This document shows positions 7,977-16,695 of a stretch of 64,000 bases of DNA, one piece after another. Position 1 is the first letter of the stretch. Every line of letters begins with the position of its first letter. The position numbers and the translations under genes were made by a program. The notes below the pieces were generated by a model, which ran no database searches, was not told the origin of the DNA, and saw only the letters and a program-made list of their open reading frames with translations. This stretch comes from Streptomyces sp. CB02261. Lineage in GTDB: Bacteria; Actinomycetota; Actinomycetes; Streptomycetales; Streptomycetaceae. Where the stretch lies: positions 186,001 through 250,000 of the forward strand of contig NZ_LIVX01000001.1 of assembly GCF_001905665.1 (NCBI RefSeq). The letters are read 5' to 3'.

Positions 7977-9491
7977 TCAGCTCTGGCCGCCGGCCAGCTT
8001 CTCGCGCAGGGCGGCGAGCGCCTCGTCCGACGCCAGGGCGCCGGAGTTGTCGTCCGACTCCGAGGAGTACGAACCACCCGAGATGCCCGCACCGGCGTTG
8101 CCACCGGCGGCCGGGGCGGCAGCACCCTCGGCAGCGGCGGCCTCGTCGGCCTCGCGGGACTTGATGACCTGAGCCTGGTGCTGCTCGAAGCGGGACTGCG
8201 CCTCGGCGTACTGGGTCTCCCAGGCCTCGCGCTGGGTCTCGAAGCCCTCGAGCCAGTCGTTGGTCTCGGGGTCGAAGCCCTCGGGGTAGATGTAGTTGCC
8301 CTGGTCGTCGTAGGACGCGGCCATGCCGTACAGGGTCGGGTCGAACTCGACCGAGGCCGGGTCGGCACCGAAGGACTCGTTGGCCTGCTTCAGCGAGAGG
8401 CTGATGCGACGACGCTCGAGGTCGATGTCGATGACCTTGACGAAGATCTCGTCGTTGACCTGGACGACCTGCTCCGGGATCTCCACGTGGCGCTCGGCCA
8501 GCTCGGAGATGTGGACCAGACCCTCGATGCCCTCGTCCACGCGGACGAACGCACCGAACGGAACCAGCTTGGTGACCTTACCCGGGACGACCTGACCGAT
8601 CTGGTGGGTCCGGGCGAACTGCTGCCACGGGTCCTCCTGGGTCGCCTTCAGCGACAGGGAGACGCGCTCGCGGTCCATGTCCACGTCGAGGACCTCGACG
8701 GTGACCTCCTGGCCGACCTCGACAACCTCGGAGGGGTGGTCGATGTGCTTCCAGGACAGCTCGGAGACGTGCACGAGGCCGTCGACGCCACCCAGGTCCA
8801 CGAAGGCACCGAAGTTGACGATCGAGGACACGACGCCGGAGCGGACCTGACCCTTCTGGAGGGTCGTGAGGAAGGTCTGGCGAACCTCGGACTGGGTCTG
8901 CTCGAGCCAGGCGCGGCGGGACAGGACCACGTTGTTGCGGTTCTTGTCCAGCTCGATGATCTTCGCCTCGAGCTCCTTGCCCACGTAGGGCTGGAGGTCG
9001 CGGACGCGACGCATCTCGACGAGGGAGGCCGGCAGGAAGCCACGGAGGCCGATGTCGAGGATGAGACCACCCTTGACGACCTCGATGACGGTACCGGTGA
9101 CGATGCCGTCCTCTTCCTTGATCTTCTCGATGGTGCCCCAGGCGCGCTCGTACTGGGCACGCTTCTTCGAGAGGATCAGGCGGCCTTCCTTGTCCTCCTT
9201 CTGGAGAACAAGGGCTTCGATCTCGTCGCCGACCTTGACGACCTCGTTCGGGTCGACGTCGTGCTTGATCGAGAGCTCGCGGCTCGGGATGACACCTTCG
9301 GTCTTGTAACCGATGTCGAGCAGGACCTCGTCCCGGTCGACCTTCACGATGACGCCGTCGACGATGTCGCCGTCGTTGAAGTACTTGATCGTCTCGTCGA
9401 TCGCGGCGAGGAAGGCTTCCTCGTTACCGATGTCGTTGACCGCAACCTGCGGGGTGGTGCTGGTGGCGGTGGTCTCGGTGCTGCTCGTCAT
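7977..9491 (-). CDS. rpsA: 30S ribosomal protein S1
   Basis: S1 binds mRNA at the 30S platform and helps initiation on structured or weak-SD messages. The 504-aa length matches streptomycete S1. Four S1 (OB-fold) RNA-binding repeats can be picked out: starting at VDGVIVKVDRDEVLLDIG, TGTVIEVVKGGLILDIG, RSGVVSSIVNFGAFVDLG and VPGKVTKLVPFGAFVRV. The C-terminal part is low-complexity (Ala/Glu/Gly-rich, AAAAEGAAAPAAGG). The ATG at 9491 begins MTSSTETTATSTT. Codon use is strongly biased to C/G-ending codons, as expected of a highly expressed gene. It has its own promoter and a strong terminator. Confidence 0.98.
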   Translation of the reverse strand: MTSSTETTATSTTPQVAVNDIGNEEAFLAAIDETIKYFNDGDIVDGVIVKVDRDEVLLDIGYKTEGVIPSRELSIKHDVDPNEVVKVGDEIEALVLQKEDKEGRLILSKKRAQYERAWGTIEKIKEEDGIVTGTVIEVVKGGLILDIGLRGFLPASLVEMRRVRDLQPYVGKELEAKIIELDKNRNNVVLSRRAWLEQTQSEVRQTFLTTLQKGQVRSGVVSSIVNFGAFVDLGGVDGLVHVSELSWKHIDHPSEVVEVGQEVTVEVLDVDMDRERVSLSLKATQEDPWQQFARTHQIGQVVPGKVTKLVPFGAFVRVDEGIEGLVHISELAERHVEIPEQVVQVNDEIFVKVIDIDLERRRISLSLKQANESFGADPASVEFDPTLYGMAASYDDQGNYIYPEGFDPETNDWLEGFETQREAWETQYAEAQSRFEQHQAQVIKSREADEAAAAEGAAAPAAGGNAGAGISGGSYSSESDDNSGALASDEALAALREKLAGGQS

Positions 9492-9835
9492 GTGGGAAAG
9501 GGCTCCGGTTACGGACAGAAAGTCGTAGGTACTGCTACGCCGAGAGCCCGTATCGCACCAAGAAGCCGGACAGCCAATGAGGCACCTTCCGCGAACGGCA
9601 GGAGCCTCGAAAACCGAGGGGACATACAACAGGTACGAGCGCGGCCTGCTCCGTCTGAGGCGCGCAGGCCCGCAGCGCAACCTTTAGCATACGGGGGCGG
9701 CCGGACAGGGTCAATGCGCGAAGCGCGCACCCGGGGCAGATCCGCTCAACTCCGGCACCACTCACGTCTTTACGCGCCGCGACGGCGGGGTCCCCCGCGG
9801 GGCGGCACTGAGCGCAAACTACATCGGCGGGCGAG
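9492..9835. other. rpsA leader and rpsA/methyltransferase intergenic region
   Basis: This 344-bp stretch holds the rpsA promoter (9686-9714) and a leader of about 190 nt. The leader may carry S1 autoregulatory structure, but I could not identify a specific fold. The remaining 120 bp is the short upstream region of the methyltransferase gene. I see no gene in it. Confidence 0.6.
9686..9714 (-). promoter_or_regulatory. rpsA housekeeping promoter (TTGACC-N17-TATGCT)
   Basis: On the minus strand TTGACC (9709-9714) and TATGCT (9686-9691) are separated by exactly 17 bp, close to the sigma-HrdB/sigma-70 consensus. Transcription would start near 9680, giving rpsA a leader of about 190 nt. This is the best housekeeping promoter I see in the window. 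Confidence 0.75.
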
Positions 9836-10675
9836 ATGAACCAAGAGTACGAACACGAAGTCCCCCAGGACTCGGGCGAGGACGGGGCGGAGGCGACCCG
9901 GCGTGACGCCGGGGACGCGGAGAGCAGCCGGGCCAGCCGCGGCTGGTGGGACAGGAACGCCGACGAGTACCAGAGCGACCACGGCTCCTTCCTCGGCGAC
10001 GACCGGTTCGTGTGGGGTCCCGAGGGGCTCGACGAGGCCGAGGCCGGGCTCCTCGGACCCGCCTCCTCGCTCAAGGGCCTCGACGTCCTGGAGATCGGCG
10101 CGGGCGCGGCCCAGTGCTCGCGGTGGCTGGCGGCGCAGGGGGCGCGGCCGGTGGCCCTGGACCTCTCGCACCGGCAGCTCCAGCACGCGCTGCGGATCGG
10201 CGGGGAGGTGCCGCTGGTGGAGGCCGACGCCGGGGCGCTGCCCTTCCGGGACGGCTCCTTCGACCTGGCGTGCTCGGCGTACGGCGCGGTGCCGTTCGTC
10301 GCCGACCCGGTGCGGGTGTTCCGGGAGGTGCGGCGGGTGCTGCGGCCGGGCGGCCGGTGGGTCTTCTCGGTGACGCATCCGATCCGCTGGGCGTTCCCGG
10401 ACGAGCCGGGCCCCGAGGGCCTGTCGGTCGCGGCCTCCTATTTCGACCGCACCCCTTATGTGGAGCAGGACGAACAGGGGCGGGCCGTGTACGTGGAGCA
10501 CCACCGGACCCTCGGTGACCGGGTGCGGGACGTGGTGGCCGGCGGTTTCCGCCTGGTGGACCTGGTCGAGCCGGAGTGGCCGGCGTGGAACAGTCAGGAG
10601 TGGGGCGGCTGGTCCCCGCTGCGGGGGAACCTGATCCCGGGGACGGCCGTCTTCGTCTGTGAGCGCGCGGAGTAG
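9836..10675 (+). CDS. Class I SAM-dependent methyltransferase
   Basis: A 279-aa methyltransferase. Motif I is LDVLEIGAGAAQCSRWLAAQG near residue 82, followed by the acidic residue region PVALDLS, then a motif like DLACSAYGAVPFV and VRRVLRPGGRWVFSVTHP. These are the Methyltransf_11-type hallmarks. The acidic N-terminal 40 residues look disordered, and the start ATG has only a weak ribosome site (GGGCGAG). Substrate unknown. It is followed by a good terminator, so it is monocistronic. Confidence 0.9.
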   Translation: MNQEYEHEVPQDSGEDGAEATRRDAGDAESSRASRGWWDRNADEYQSDHGSFLGDDRFVWGPEGLDEAEAGLLGPASSLKGLDVLEIGAGAAQCSRWLAAQGARPVALDLSHRQLQHALRIGGEVPLVEADAGALPFRDGSFDLACSAYGAVPFVADPVRVFREVRRVLRPGGRWVFSVTHPIRWAFPDEPGPEGLSVAASYFDRTPYVEQDEQGRAVYVEHHRTLGDRVRDVVAGGFRLVDLVEPEWPAWNSQEWGGWSPLRGNLIPGTAVFVCERAE

Positions 10676-10702
10676 CGCAGCGGTGCGCTTGTCTTACTTA
10701 TA

Positions 10703-10735
10703 GGTGGGCCCTGTGGACAACAGGGCCCACCTTTT
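10703..10735 (+). terminator. Terminator after the methyltransferase
   Basis: GGTGGGCCCTG, loop TGGACAA, CAGGGCCCACC, then a short T run (CTTTTC). A rho-independent terminator with an 11-bp perfect stem, and the only one here with a clear T run. Confidence 0.85.
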
Positions 10736-10759
10736 CGCGGGGCGTACGAGACTGAGTGC

Positions 10760-13321
10760 GTGATCCGAACCGACGCACTCGACCGTCTTCCCGTCCGCCA
10801 TGCCGTCCCCGAGCTGATGGCCGCACTCGACCTGCGCGGCACGGCCGTGCTGTCCGCGCCTCCCGGCACCGGCAAGACCACGCTGGTGCCGCTCGCGCTC
10901 GCGGGCCTCATAGGGGACCGACCGCGGCGGCGGGTGCTGGTGGCCGAGCCCCGGCGGATGGCGGCGCGGGCGGCGGCCCGGCGGATGGCGTGGCTGCTCG
11001 GCGAGGAGGTCGGCGGCGCGGTCGGCTTCTCCGTGCGCGGCGAGCGGCGGGCCGGTCCCTCGACCCGGGTCGAGGTGGTGACCACGGGCATCCTGCTCCA
11101 GCGGCTGCAGCGCGACCCGGAGCTGGCGGGTGTGGACGTGGTCCTGCTCGACGAGTGCCACGAGCGCCACCTGGACGCCGACACGGCGATGGCCTTCCTG
11201 GTGGACGTGCGGGCCACCCTGCGTCCGGAGCTGTGGCTGATCGCCGCGTCGGCGACGAGCGACGCGGCGGCGTGGGCGGATCTCCTCACGGTCCTGGACG
11301 GGAGCGGGCCCGCGCCCGTGGTGTGGAGCAAGGGTGAGGGCCACGGCTGCCGGGTCCACTTCGCGGCGCCGCCCCCCGGCGTCCGGCCGGCCCACGGCAC
11401 CTGGGTGGACCCCGCGCTGCTGCGGCACGTCGCCGCGACGGTCCGGCTCGCGATGGAGCGGCACGAGGGGGACGTCCTCTGCTTCCTGCCGGGTACGGGG
11501 GAGATCGCGCGGACGGCCGGCCTGCTGGCCGGTGTCGACGCCGAGGTGCTCCAGCTGCACGGGCGGGCCCCGGCGGCGGTGCAGGACGCGGTGCTGCGCG
11601 GTCCGGAGCCCGGTGGACGGCGCCGAGTGGTCCTCGCGACCTCGGTGGCGGAGTCCAGCCTGACGGTGCCGGGGGTGCGGATCGTCGTGGACTCCGGGCT
11701 CGCCCGCGAGCCGCGCACGGACCATGCCCGGGGGCTTGGCTCGCTGGCGACGGTGACGGTCTCCGAGGCGACGGCGACCCAGCGCCTCGGCCGGGCGGGC
11801 CGCGAGGACTTCGGGTTCGTGTACCGCTGCTGGGCGGAGGCGAGCGACGGAGGCAGGCCGCGCTTCCCGTCCCCGGAGATCAAGGTCGCCGATCTGGCGG
11901 ACTTCGCCCTGCGGGCCGCCTGCTGGGGCGATCCGACGGCGGAGGGGCTCGCGCTGCTCGACGCGCCTCCCGCCGGCGCGATGGCCGCGGCGCGATCGGT
12001 CCTCGCGTCGATCGGAGCCGTGGACGCGGCCGGCCGGGCCACGGAGCGGGGGGTGCGCATGTCCCGGCTCGGGCTCCATCCCCGGCTCGGCCGCGCCCTC
12101 CTGGACGGTGCGCCGGAGGTCGGGGGGCGGCGGGCGGCGGAGGTGGTGGCGCTGCTCAGCGAGGAGCCGCCGCGCGACTACGGGGACGATCTGGCGGCGG
12201 CCTGGCGTTCGGCCCGCCGGGGCTCCGACGGGTACGGCGCCCGCTGGAAGGCGGAGGCACGCCGCTTGGAACGGTCGGTCGCCGACGCGCTGGGCCCGGG
12301 CGGGGCGCCCGTGGGCACAGGGGGTGGGTCGGTGGTCGGTGAGGACGCCGTGGCCGGGCTCGTGACGGCGCTGGCCTTTCCCGAGCGGGTGGCCAGGGCC
12401 CGGGAGCAGGGGGGCTATCTGATGGTGTCGGGGAGCGGGGCCAGGCTCGCCGAGGGCTCCGCGCTGCGCGCCACGCCGTGGCTCGCCGTGGCGGTGGCGG
12501 ACCGTACGGCGCGGGACGCCACGGCTCGCGTGCGGCTCGCGGCCGTGGTGGACGAGGAGATGGCGCGGCGGGCGGCCGGGCATCTGCGGTCCACCGGTGA
12601 CGAGGTCCGCTGGGAGGACGGGGACGTGGTGGCGCGCTCGGTGGACCGGCTGGGCGCGGTCGAGCTGACGGTCCGGCCGCTCGGGGCCGGGGCGGGGCCC
12701 GAGCTGGTGCGGGCGGCGCTGCTCGACGGTCTGCGGCGGGAGGGACTGGGTCTGCTGCGGTGGAGCCGGGAGGCCGGGGAGCTGCGCGAGCGGCTCGCGT
12801 TCCTGCACCGGGAGCTGGGGGATCCCTGGCCGGACGTGGCGGACGGGGCGCTGGTCGACCGGGCGGGTGAGTGGTTGGAGCCGGAGCTGTCCCGGGCCTC
12901 GCGCCGAGCGGATCTGGGGCGGATCGACGCCGGTGACGCGCTGCGGCGGCTGCTGCCGTGGGCGTCGGGTGAGGCGGGGCGACTGGGAGAGCTGGCGCCC
13001 GAGCGGATCGAGGTGCCGAGCGGATCGCGGATCCGGGTGGAGTACGGGGGTGAGCGGCCGGTTCTCGCGGTGAAGCTCCAGGAGATGTTCGGGCTCGCCG
13101 AGACGCCTCGGGTGGCGGGGGTCCCGGTGCTCGTCCATCTCCTCTCCCCCGCGGGACGGCCGGCCGCGGTGACCGCCGACCTGGCGTCGTTCTGGCGGGA
13201 CGGTTACCGGGCGGTGCGGGCGGAGCTGCGGGGGCGGTATCCGAAGCACCCGTGGCCGGAGGATCCCTCGGCGGCGGAGGCGACCCGGTACACGAGCGCG
13301 CGGCTCAGACGGGAGGGGTGA
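10760..13321 (+). CDS. hrpB: ATP-dependent helicase HrpB
   Basis: An 853-aa DEAH-like superfamily 2 RNA helicase. Walker A APPGTGKTTLVPL is at about residue 33, then the Ia motif VAEPRRMAARAAARRMA, motif II LLDECHERHLDADTAMAF near 130, SASATSD-type motif III, and motif VI ATQRLGRAGRED near 340. A long HrpB-specific C-terminal region ends PKHPWPEDPS. The GTG start at 10760 gives MIRTDALDRLPVRHAVPEL, the family's usual N-terminus. Role in RNA metabolism is poorly defined for this family. Its 3' end overlaps the convergent DUF3068 gene by 17 bp. Confidence 0.95.
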   Translation: MIRTDALDRLPVRHAVPELMAALDLRGTAVLSAPPGTGKTTLVPLALAGLIGDRPRRRVLVAEPRRMAARAAARRMAWLLGEEVGGAVGFSVRGERRAGPSTRVEVVTTGILLQRLQRDPELAGVDVVLLDECHERHLDADTAMAFLVDVRATLRPELWLIAASATSDAAAWADLLTVLDGSGPAPVVWSKGEGHGCRVHFAAPPPGVRPAHGTWVDPALLRHVAATVRLAMERHEGDVLCFLPGTGEIARTAGLLAGVDAEVLQLHGRAPAAVQDAVLRGPEPGGRRRVVLATSVAESSLTVPGVRIVVDSGLAREPRTDHARGLGSLATVTVSEATATQRLGRAGREDFGFVYRCWAEASDGGRPRFPSPEIKVADLADFALRAACWGDPTAEGLALLDAPPAGAMAAARSVLASIGAVDAAGRATERGVRMSRLGLHPRLGRALLDGAPEVGGRRAAEVVALLSEEPPRDYGDDLAAAWRSARRGSDGYGARWKAEARRLERSVADALGPGGAPVGTGGGSVVGEDAVAGLVTALAFPERVARAREQGGYLMVSGSGARLAEGSALRATPWLAVAVADRTARDATARVRLAAVVDEEMARRAAGHLRSTGDEVRWEDGDVVARSVDRLGAVELTVRPLGAGAGPELVRAALLDGLRREGLGLLRWSREAGELRERLAFLHRELGDPWPDVADGALVDRAGEWLEPELSRASRRADLGRIDAGDALRRLLPWASGEAGRLGELAPERIEVPSGSRIRVEYGGERPVLAVKLQEMFGLAETPRVAGVPVLVHLLSPAGRPAAVTADLASFWRDGYRAVRAELRGRYPKHPWPEDPSAAEATRYTSARLRREG

Positions 13322-14288
13322 CCGGGGTGGTGTCGGCTTCCGGTGCCGGGCGGCGGGAGCGGGCCTCCAGCCAGAGGGCGAGTCCGAGGAGGAGCAGGGC
13401 GAGCAGGGTGAGGCTCCGGGGGAGGTAGGAGACGAGCAGGAGGACCATGAGGCGGTTGGAGGACACCATCTCGCCGACGCTCTCGATGTAGTCCTCGCGC
13501 ATCTTCACGTGCCCCTCGAAGACGGTGAGGGTGTCCTGGCCCATCAGCGCCCCGGCGTTGCGGAGTTCCTCCTTGTGGATCTCCTCGCCGTTGAGGGGGG
13601 CTCCGGTGACCGGTTCGATCCAGAACATGCGCTTGGTCGTGTACCAGCGGGTGAGGCCGGAGTCGGCGAGGAGCTTCGGGGTGATGCCTTTGACCGGCAT
13701 GGTCTTGGGCATGGGGACCTGGGTCCAGGGGATGGTCTGCTCGAAGTAGTAGACCTCCGTGCCGCGGAAGGTGCGGGTGCCCTTGTAGTGGATGGGGGCC
13801 GAGGTGCGGGTCTGGGCGTCGAAGTACCGGTAGTCCCTCTTCTCGGTGAGGAAGGGCCACTTGAACTCGATGCCGTCGCGCCGGACGGGGTCGCCGTCGA
13901 CCATCTCGCCGGTGGCGTGGACGGGGTCCTGGGTGTGGGCGTCGAAGATGTACCGCTCGGGGATCTGGGAGACCATCGCGCCGTCCGGGCCGGTGATGTG
14001 GGCGAGGGCGTCCCAGACGACGACGTCGCGTCCGGCGTCGCGCTCGATGCGCCGTGACTCCTCCACGTTGCCCTTGAGGGTCTGGATGATCGTGATCCTG
14101 TCGACCTTCTCGGCCTTGAGGGTGGAGTAGTTGAGCAGGGTCGCGGGCCTCGCCTCCAGGACGGTCTCCTGGTACTGGTTCGGCGGGATCTTCGCCAGCC
14201 GGGGGAAGGCGTACCAGCGCAGGGTGGGGGCCATCGCGGCGCAGAAGACGGCGAGGGCGAGGAGGACGAGGCTGGCTCGGCGGCGCAC
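13305..14288 (-). CDS. DUF3068 domain membrane protein
   Basis: A 327-aa protein with an N-terminal membrane anchor (LVLLALAVFCAAMAPTLRW), a large extracytoplasmic domain and a C-terminal transmembrane segment (LTLLALLLLGLALWL) followed by a Pro/Thr tail. This is the architecture of the DUF3068 (porin PorA-like) family of actinobacteria. The repeated sheet-like motifs DAQTRTSAP and TWTQVPMPK-type blocks fit that family. GTG at 14288 is chosen because AGGGGG lies upstream. It is 10 bp after the stop of the 46-aa gene 14299-14439 on the same strand, so the two form a pair. Function unknown. Confidence 0.85.
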   Translation of the reverse strand: MRRRASLVLLALAVFCAAMAPTLRWYAFPRLAKIPPNQYQETVLEARPATLLNYSTLKAEKVDRITIIQTLKGNVEESRRIERDAGRDVVVWDALAHITGPDGAMVSQIPERYIFDAHTQDPVHATGEMVDGDPVRRDGIEFKWPFLTEKRDYRYFDAQTRTSAPIHYKGTRTFRGTEVYYFEQTIPWTQVPMPKTMPVKGITPKLLADSGLTRWYTTKRMFWIEPVTGAPLNGEEIHKEELRNAGALMGQDTLTVFEGHVKMREDYIESVGEMVSSNRLMVLLLVSYLPRSLTLLALLLLGLALWLEARSRRPAPEADTTPVTPPV

Positions 14289-14298
14289 GGTCGGCCCC

Positions 14299-14439
14299 CT
14301 ACTTCTTGGGGCCGGGGTCGGCGGTGAGCAGCGGCTTGGGCGAGGTGGGGCCGTCGGGCGGGAGATCGACCACGGAGACGAGGAGGACGAAGAGGAGGAC
14401 TGGGGCGAGTCCGATGGCGGCGGCGACGAGGGCGCGCAT
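14299..14439 (-). CDS. 46-aa membrane peptide (SPW_0924-like)
   Basis: A very short gene: MRALVAAAIG, one membrane helix (LAPVLLFVLLVSVVDLP) and a Pro/Ser tail ending SPKPLLTADPGPKK. GGGAGG sits 6 nt before the ATG. The sequence and the SPKPLLT signature resemble the small Streptomyces family named SPW_0924, as I recall it. It lies directly upstream of the DUF3068 gene with a 10-bp gap, so the two are probably co-transcribed and may act together in the membrane (inference). Confidence 0.7.
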   Translation of the reverse strand: MRALVAAAIGLAPVLLFVLLVSVVDLPPDGPTSPKPLLTADPGPKK

Positions 14440-14556
14440 GGTCGGCCTCCCGGAGGTGCGATCTGATGGCTCGTCAGGGCGGGGGCACCGTAGCAACGCG
14501 ACCGCGAGATGAGAACACGTCGTACCACCGCGGCACCGTGGGGGCGGGAACGCGAA

Positions 14557-14597
14557 GCGCCGTCCCCTCCGTCCGGTGGGGACGGAGGGGACGGCGC
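14557..14597 (-). terminator. 18-bp-stem terminator after the lytic transglycosylase
   Basis: GCGCCGTCCCCTCCGTCC, a GGTGG loop, then its perfect complement make an 18-bp stem, the longest in the window. It lies downstream of the transglycosylase gene (minus strand) and before the 46-aa peptide gene. Confidence 0.85.
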
Positions 14598-14627
14598 GGA
14601 GATACGCGGCGCGAGGGCGCGGTGGGA

Positions 14628-16457
14628 TCAGGCCGAAGGGGAGGCCGACGGGGAGGCCGAGGCGGTGGCCTCGGGCGAGCCGGTGCCGGTGGGCGTCGGA
14701 TCGGGGGTCGGCTCCGGCGTCGGGGTCGGGTCGGGAGCGGTGACGGTGAGCTTGACCTCCGTGCTGCCGCCGCCGGGCGCGCTGAGGCGGATCACGTACT
14801 CGCCGGCCTTGTCGCCCGCGAAGAGCTCGGGGAGCGTGACGAGGCCGTTCGCGTCGGTCTTGAGGACCAGCGTGCGGACGGCGGCCCCCGCGGCGTCCTT
14901 GAAGTACGGGCCGTCGGCGCTCTCCTCGGCGCCCGTCGCGGAGGCGACGATCTTGGCGGTGACGAGCACACCGGGGGCGAGCACGTCCTCCTCGGTGGCC
15001 TTCACCCGCACCTGCTGGGTGAAGGCGGTGCCGGTGGTGGCCGACAGGGGGTCACCGGCGACGCGGGCGAGGGTGTCCGCCTCGCGGGCGGTGACGGTGG
15101 CGCCGAACTCCGCGGCGGCCGCGGGGTTGCCGACGACGGTGGCCCTGACCTTGAACGACCCGGTCTTCTCGCCCGCCCGCAGGGTGGGGGCCTTGGCGAG
15201 GCCAGCGGAGCCGACGGTCACGGTGGCGGACGTCGCGCCGCCGGCGAAGCGGGCGTCCGTCGTGCCGGTGATCTCGAAGCGGATGGTGACCCCGGTGACC
15301 GGGGCGCCCGAGGCGTCCAGCGCCGCGACCGTCGGAGCCTTGGCGAAGGCGCTCTCGGTGGTGGCGGTCAGCGGCCCGGGAGCGACGGGCGCGAGCCGCG
15401 CGACCTTGACGGCGGGCGGCACGGTGGGCGGCTTCGGCGGGGTGACCGGCGGCTTGGTGGGGGTGGTCGGGGCCGGCTTCGTCGGCGTCGGGGTGACCTC
15501 CGGCCGCTTGCCCGGCTCCGTCGGCTCCGGGGAGACCGGCGTGGAGGGCTTCGTCACGGGGGAGGTCGGGAGGGGCAGGAGCGGCGAGGTCGGACGGTTG
15601 CCCTGGTGACGGCCGTCGCTCCGGTCGACCGGCAGCACGCCCGTGCCGTCCGGGACCTGGTGGGTGCCGCGCTGGTAGAACTCGAACCAGGAGAGGACCG
15701 TGTTCAGGTACTCCCGGGAGCGGTTGTAGCTGAGGATCGCCCGGTCGAGGTCGGCCTTCAGCGCGAGGTTCCGGCCGCCCGCGCAGAGGTAGAGACCGGC
15801 GGCCTGCGCGGCGTCGTAGATGTTGTTCGGGTCCTTCTTCCCGTCGCTGTTCGCGTCCTGGCCCCAGGTGGCCCAGGTGGACGGGATGAACTGCATCGGG
15901 CCGACGGCGCGGTCGTGGATCTTGTCGCCGTCGTAGGCGCCGCCGTCGGTGTCGGAGATGTTCGCGAATCCGACGCCGTTCAGGGCGGGGCCGAGGATGG
16001 GGGTGAGGGTCGTGCCGTTGGCGTCGACCCTGCCACCGCTCGCCTGTCCGGACTCGACCTTGCCGATCCCGGCGAGCAGCTGCCAGGGCAGGTTGCAGCC
16101 GGGGTCGGTCGAGCGTATGGACTGCTCGGCGCGCTGGTAGGCGGAGAACACGGACGCGGGTATGCCGGCCTCGGCGGGCCCGGCGATCACCGGCAGCAGG
16201 GAGGTGGGCGCCCCGGGCTTGTTCGGCGTGTTCAGCGTCGGGAGCTCCGTGTAGTACGGCGAGCCACCCGTGGCGGAGCCGTCGCCGGACGGCGATGCCG
16301 TGTCCTCCGCGCCGATGGCGCGGTCACCGCCGGCGTTGTCCGTGGGCGGCGGAGTCATCTCCGGCGCCTGCGAGGCGGCGAGCGCGGCGACCGCGGCCGC
16401 CACCACCGCACCGCTGGTGGCTCCCTTGCGCAGCCTGCGGCCCAAGTGCGCTGACAT
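14628..16457 (-). CDS. Secreted lytic transglycosylase with Ig-like repeats
   Basis: A 609-aa secreted wall-acting protein. An N-terminal signal/anchor (GAVVAAAVAALAASQAP) is followed by a soluble lytic transglycosylase domain at about residues 95-230, with catalytic-type Glu in GIGKVESGQ, the AVGPMQFIPSTWATWGQD motif and DLDRAILSYNRSREYLNTVL. A Pro/Thr-rich linker (TPTKPAPTTPTKPPVTPPK) spans about 290-365. Two to three Ig-like/invasin-like repeats (PGPLTATTESAFA..., ARVAGDPLSATTGTAFTQQ...) and a TP-rich tail end the protein. It would cleave peptidoglycan outside the membrane; the Ig repeats may span or bind the wall. The ATG at 16457 gives MSAHLGRRLRKG. Confidence 0.92.
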   Translation of the reverse strand: MSAHLGRRLRKGATSGAVVAAAVAALAASQAPEMTPPPTDNAGGDRAIGAEDTASPSGDGSATGGSPYYTELPTLNTPNKPGAPTSLLPVIAGPAEAGIPASVFSAYQRAEQSIRSTDPGCNLPWQLLAGIGKVESGQASGGRVDANGTTLTPILGPALNGVGFANISDTDGGAYDGDKIHDRAVGPMQFIPSTWATWGQDANSDGKKDPNNIYDAAQAAGLYLCAGGRNLALKADLDRAILSYNRSREYLNTVLSWFEFYQRGTHQVPDGTGVLPVDRSDGRHQGNRPTSPLLPLPTSPVTKPSTPVSPEPTEPGKRPEVTPTPTKPAPTTPTKPPVTPPKPPTVPPAVKVARLAPVAPGPLTATTESAFAKAPTVAALDASGAPVTGVTIRFEITGTTDARFAGGATSATVTVGSAGLAKAPTLRAGEKTGSFKVRATVVGNPAAAAEFGATVTAREADTLARVAGDPLSATTGTAFTQQVRVKATEEDVLAPGVLVTAKIVASATGAEESADGPYFKDAAGAAVRTLVLKTDANGLVTLPELFAGDKAGEYVIRLSAPGGGSTEVKLTVTAPDPTPTPEPTPDPTPTGTGSPEATASASPSASPSA

Positions 16458-16695
16458 GTCGGTGGTCCCTTCCCCCTCGACTGCGGCCCCACGCTCCCCG
16501 CGTCAGACCTCAGGCGACCCTATGCCACCTGCGGCCCACCCGGCACCGGGGCCTGACCGGGTTTCACGCTTTCGTCACCACTCGGCCGCCTGCCGGCCCG
16601 GTGCGGACGGGAACCGGGCGGAGCTCCGGGGCCCTCTTGCACAGCGGCCGAGGTCACACCCCGGCCGTCACCACCGGACCCTGGGGGAACTCCCG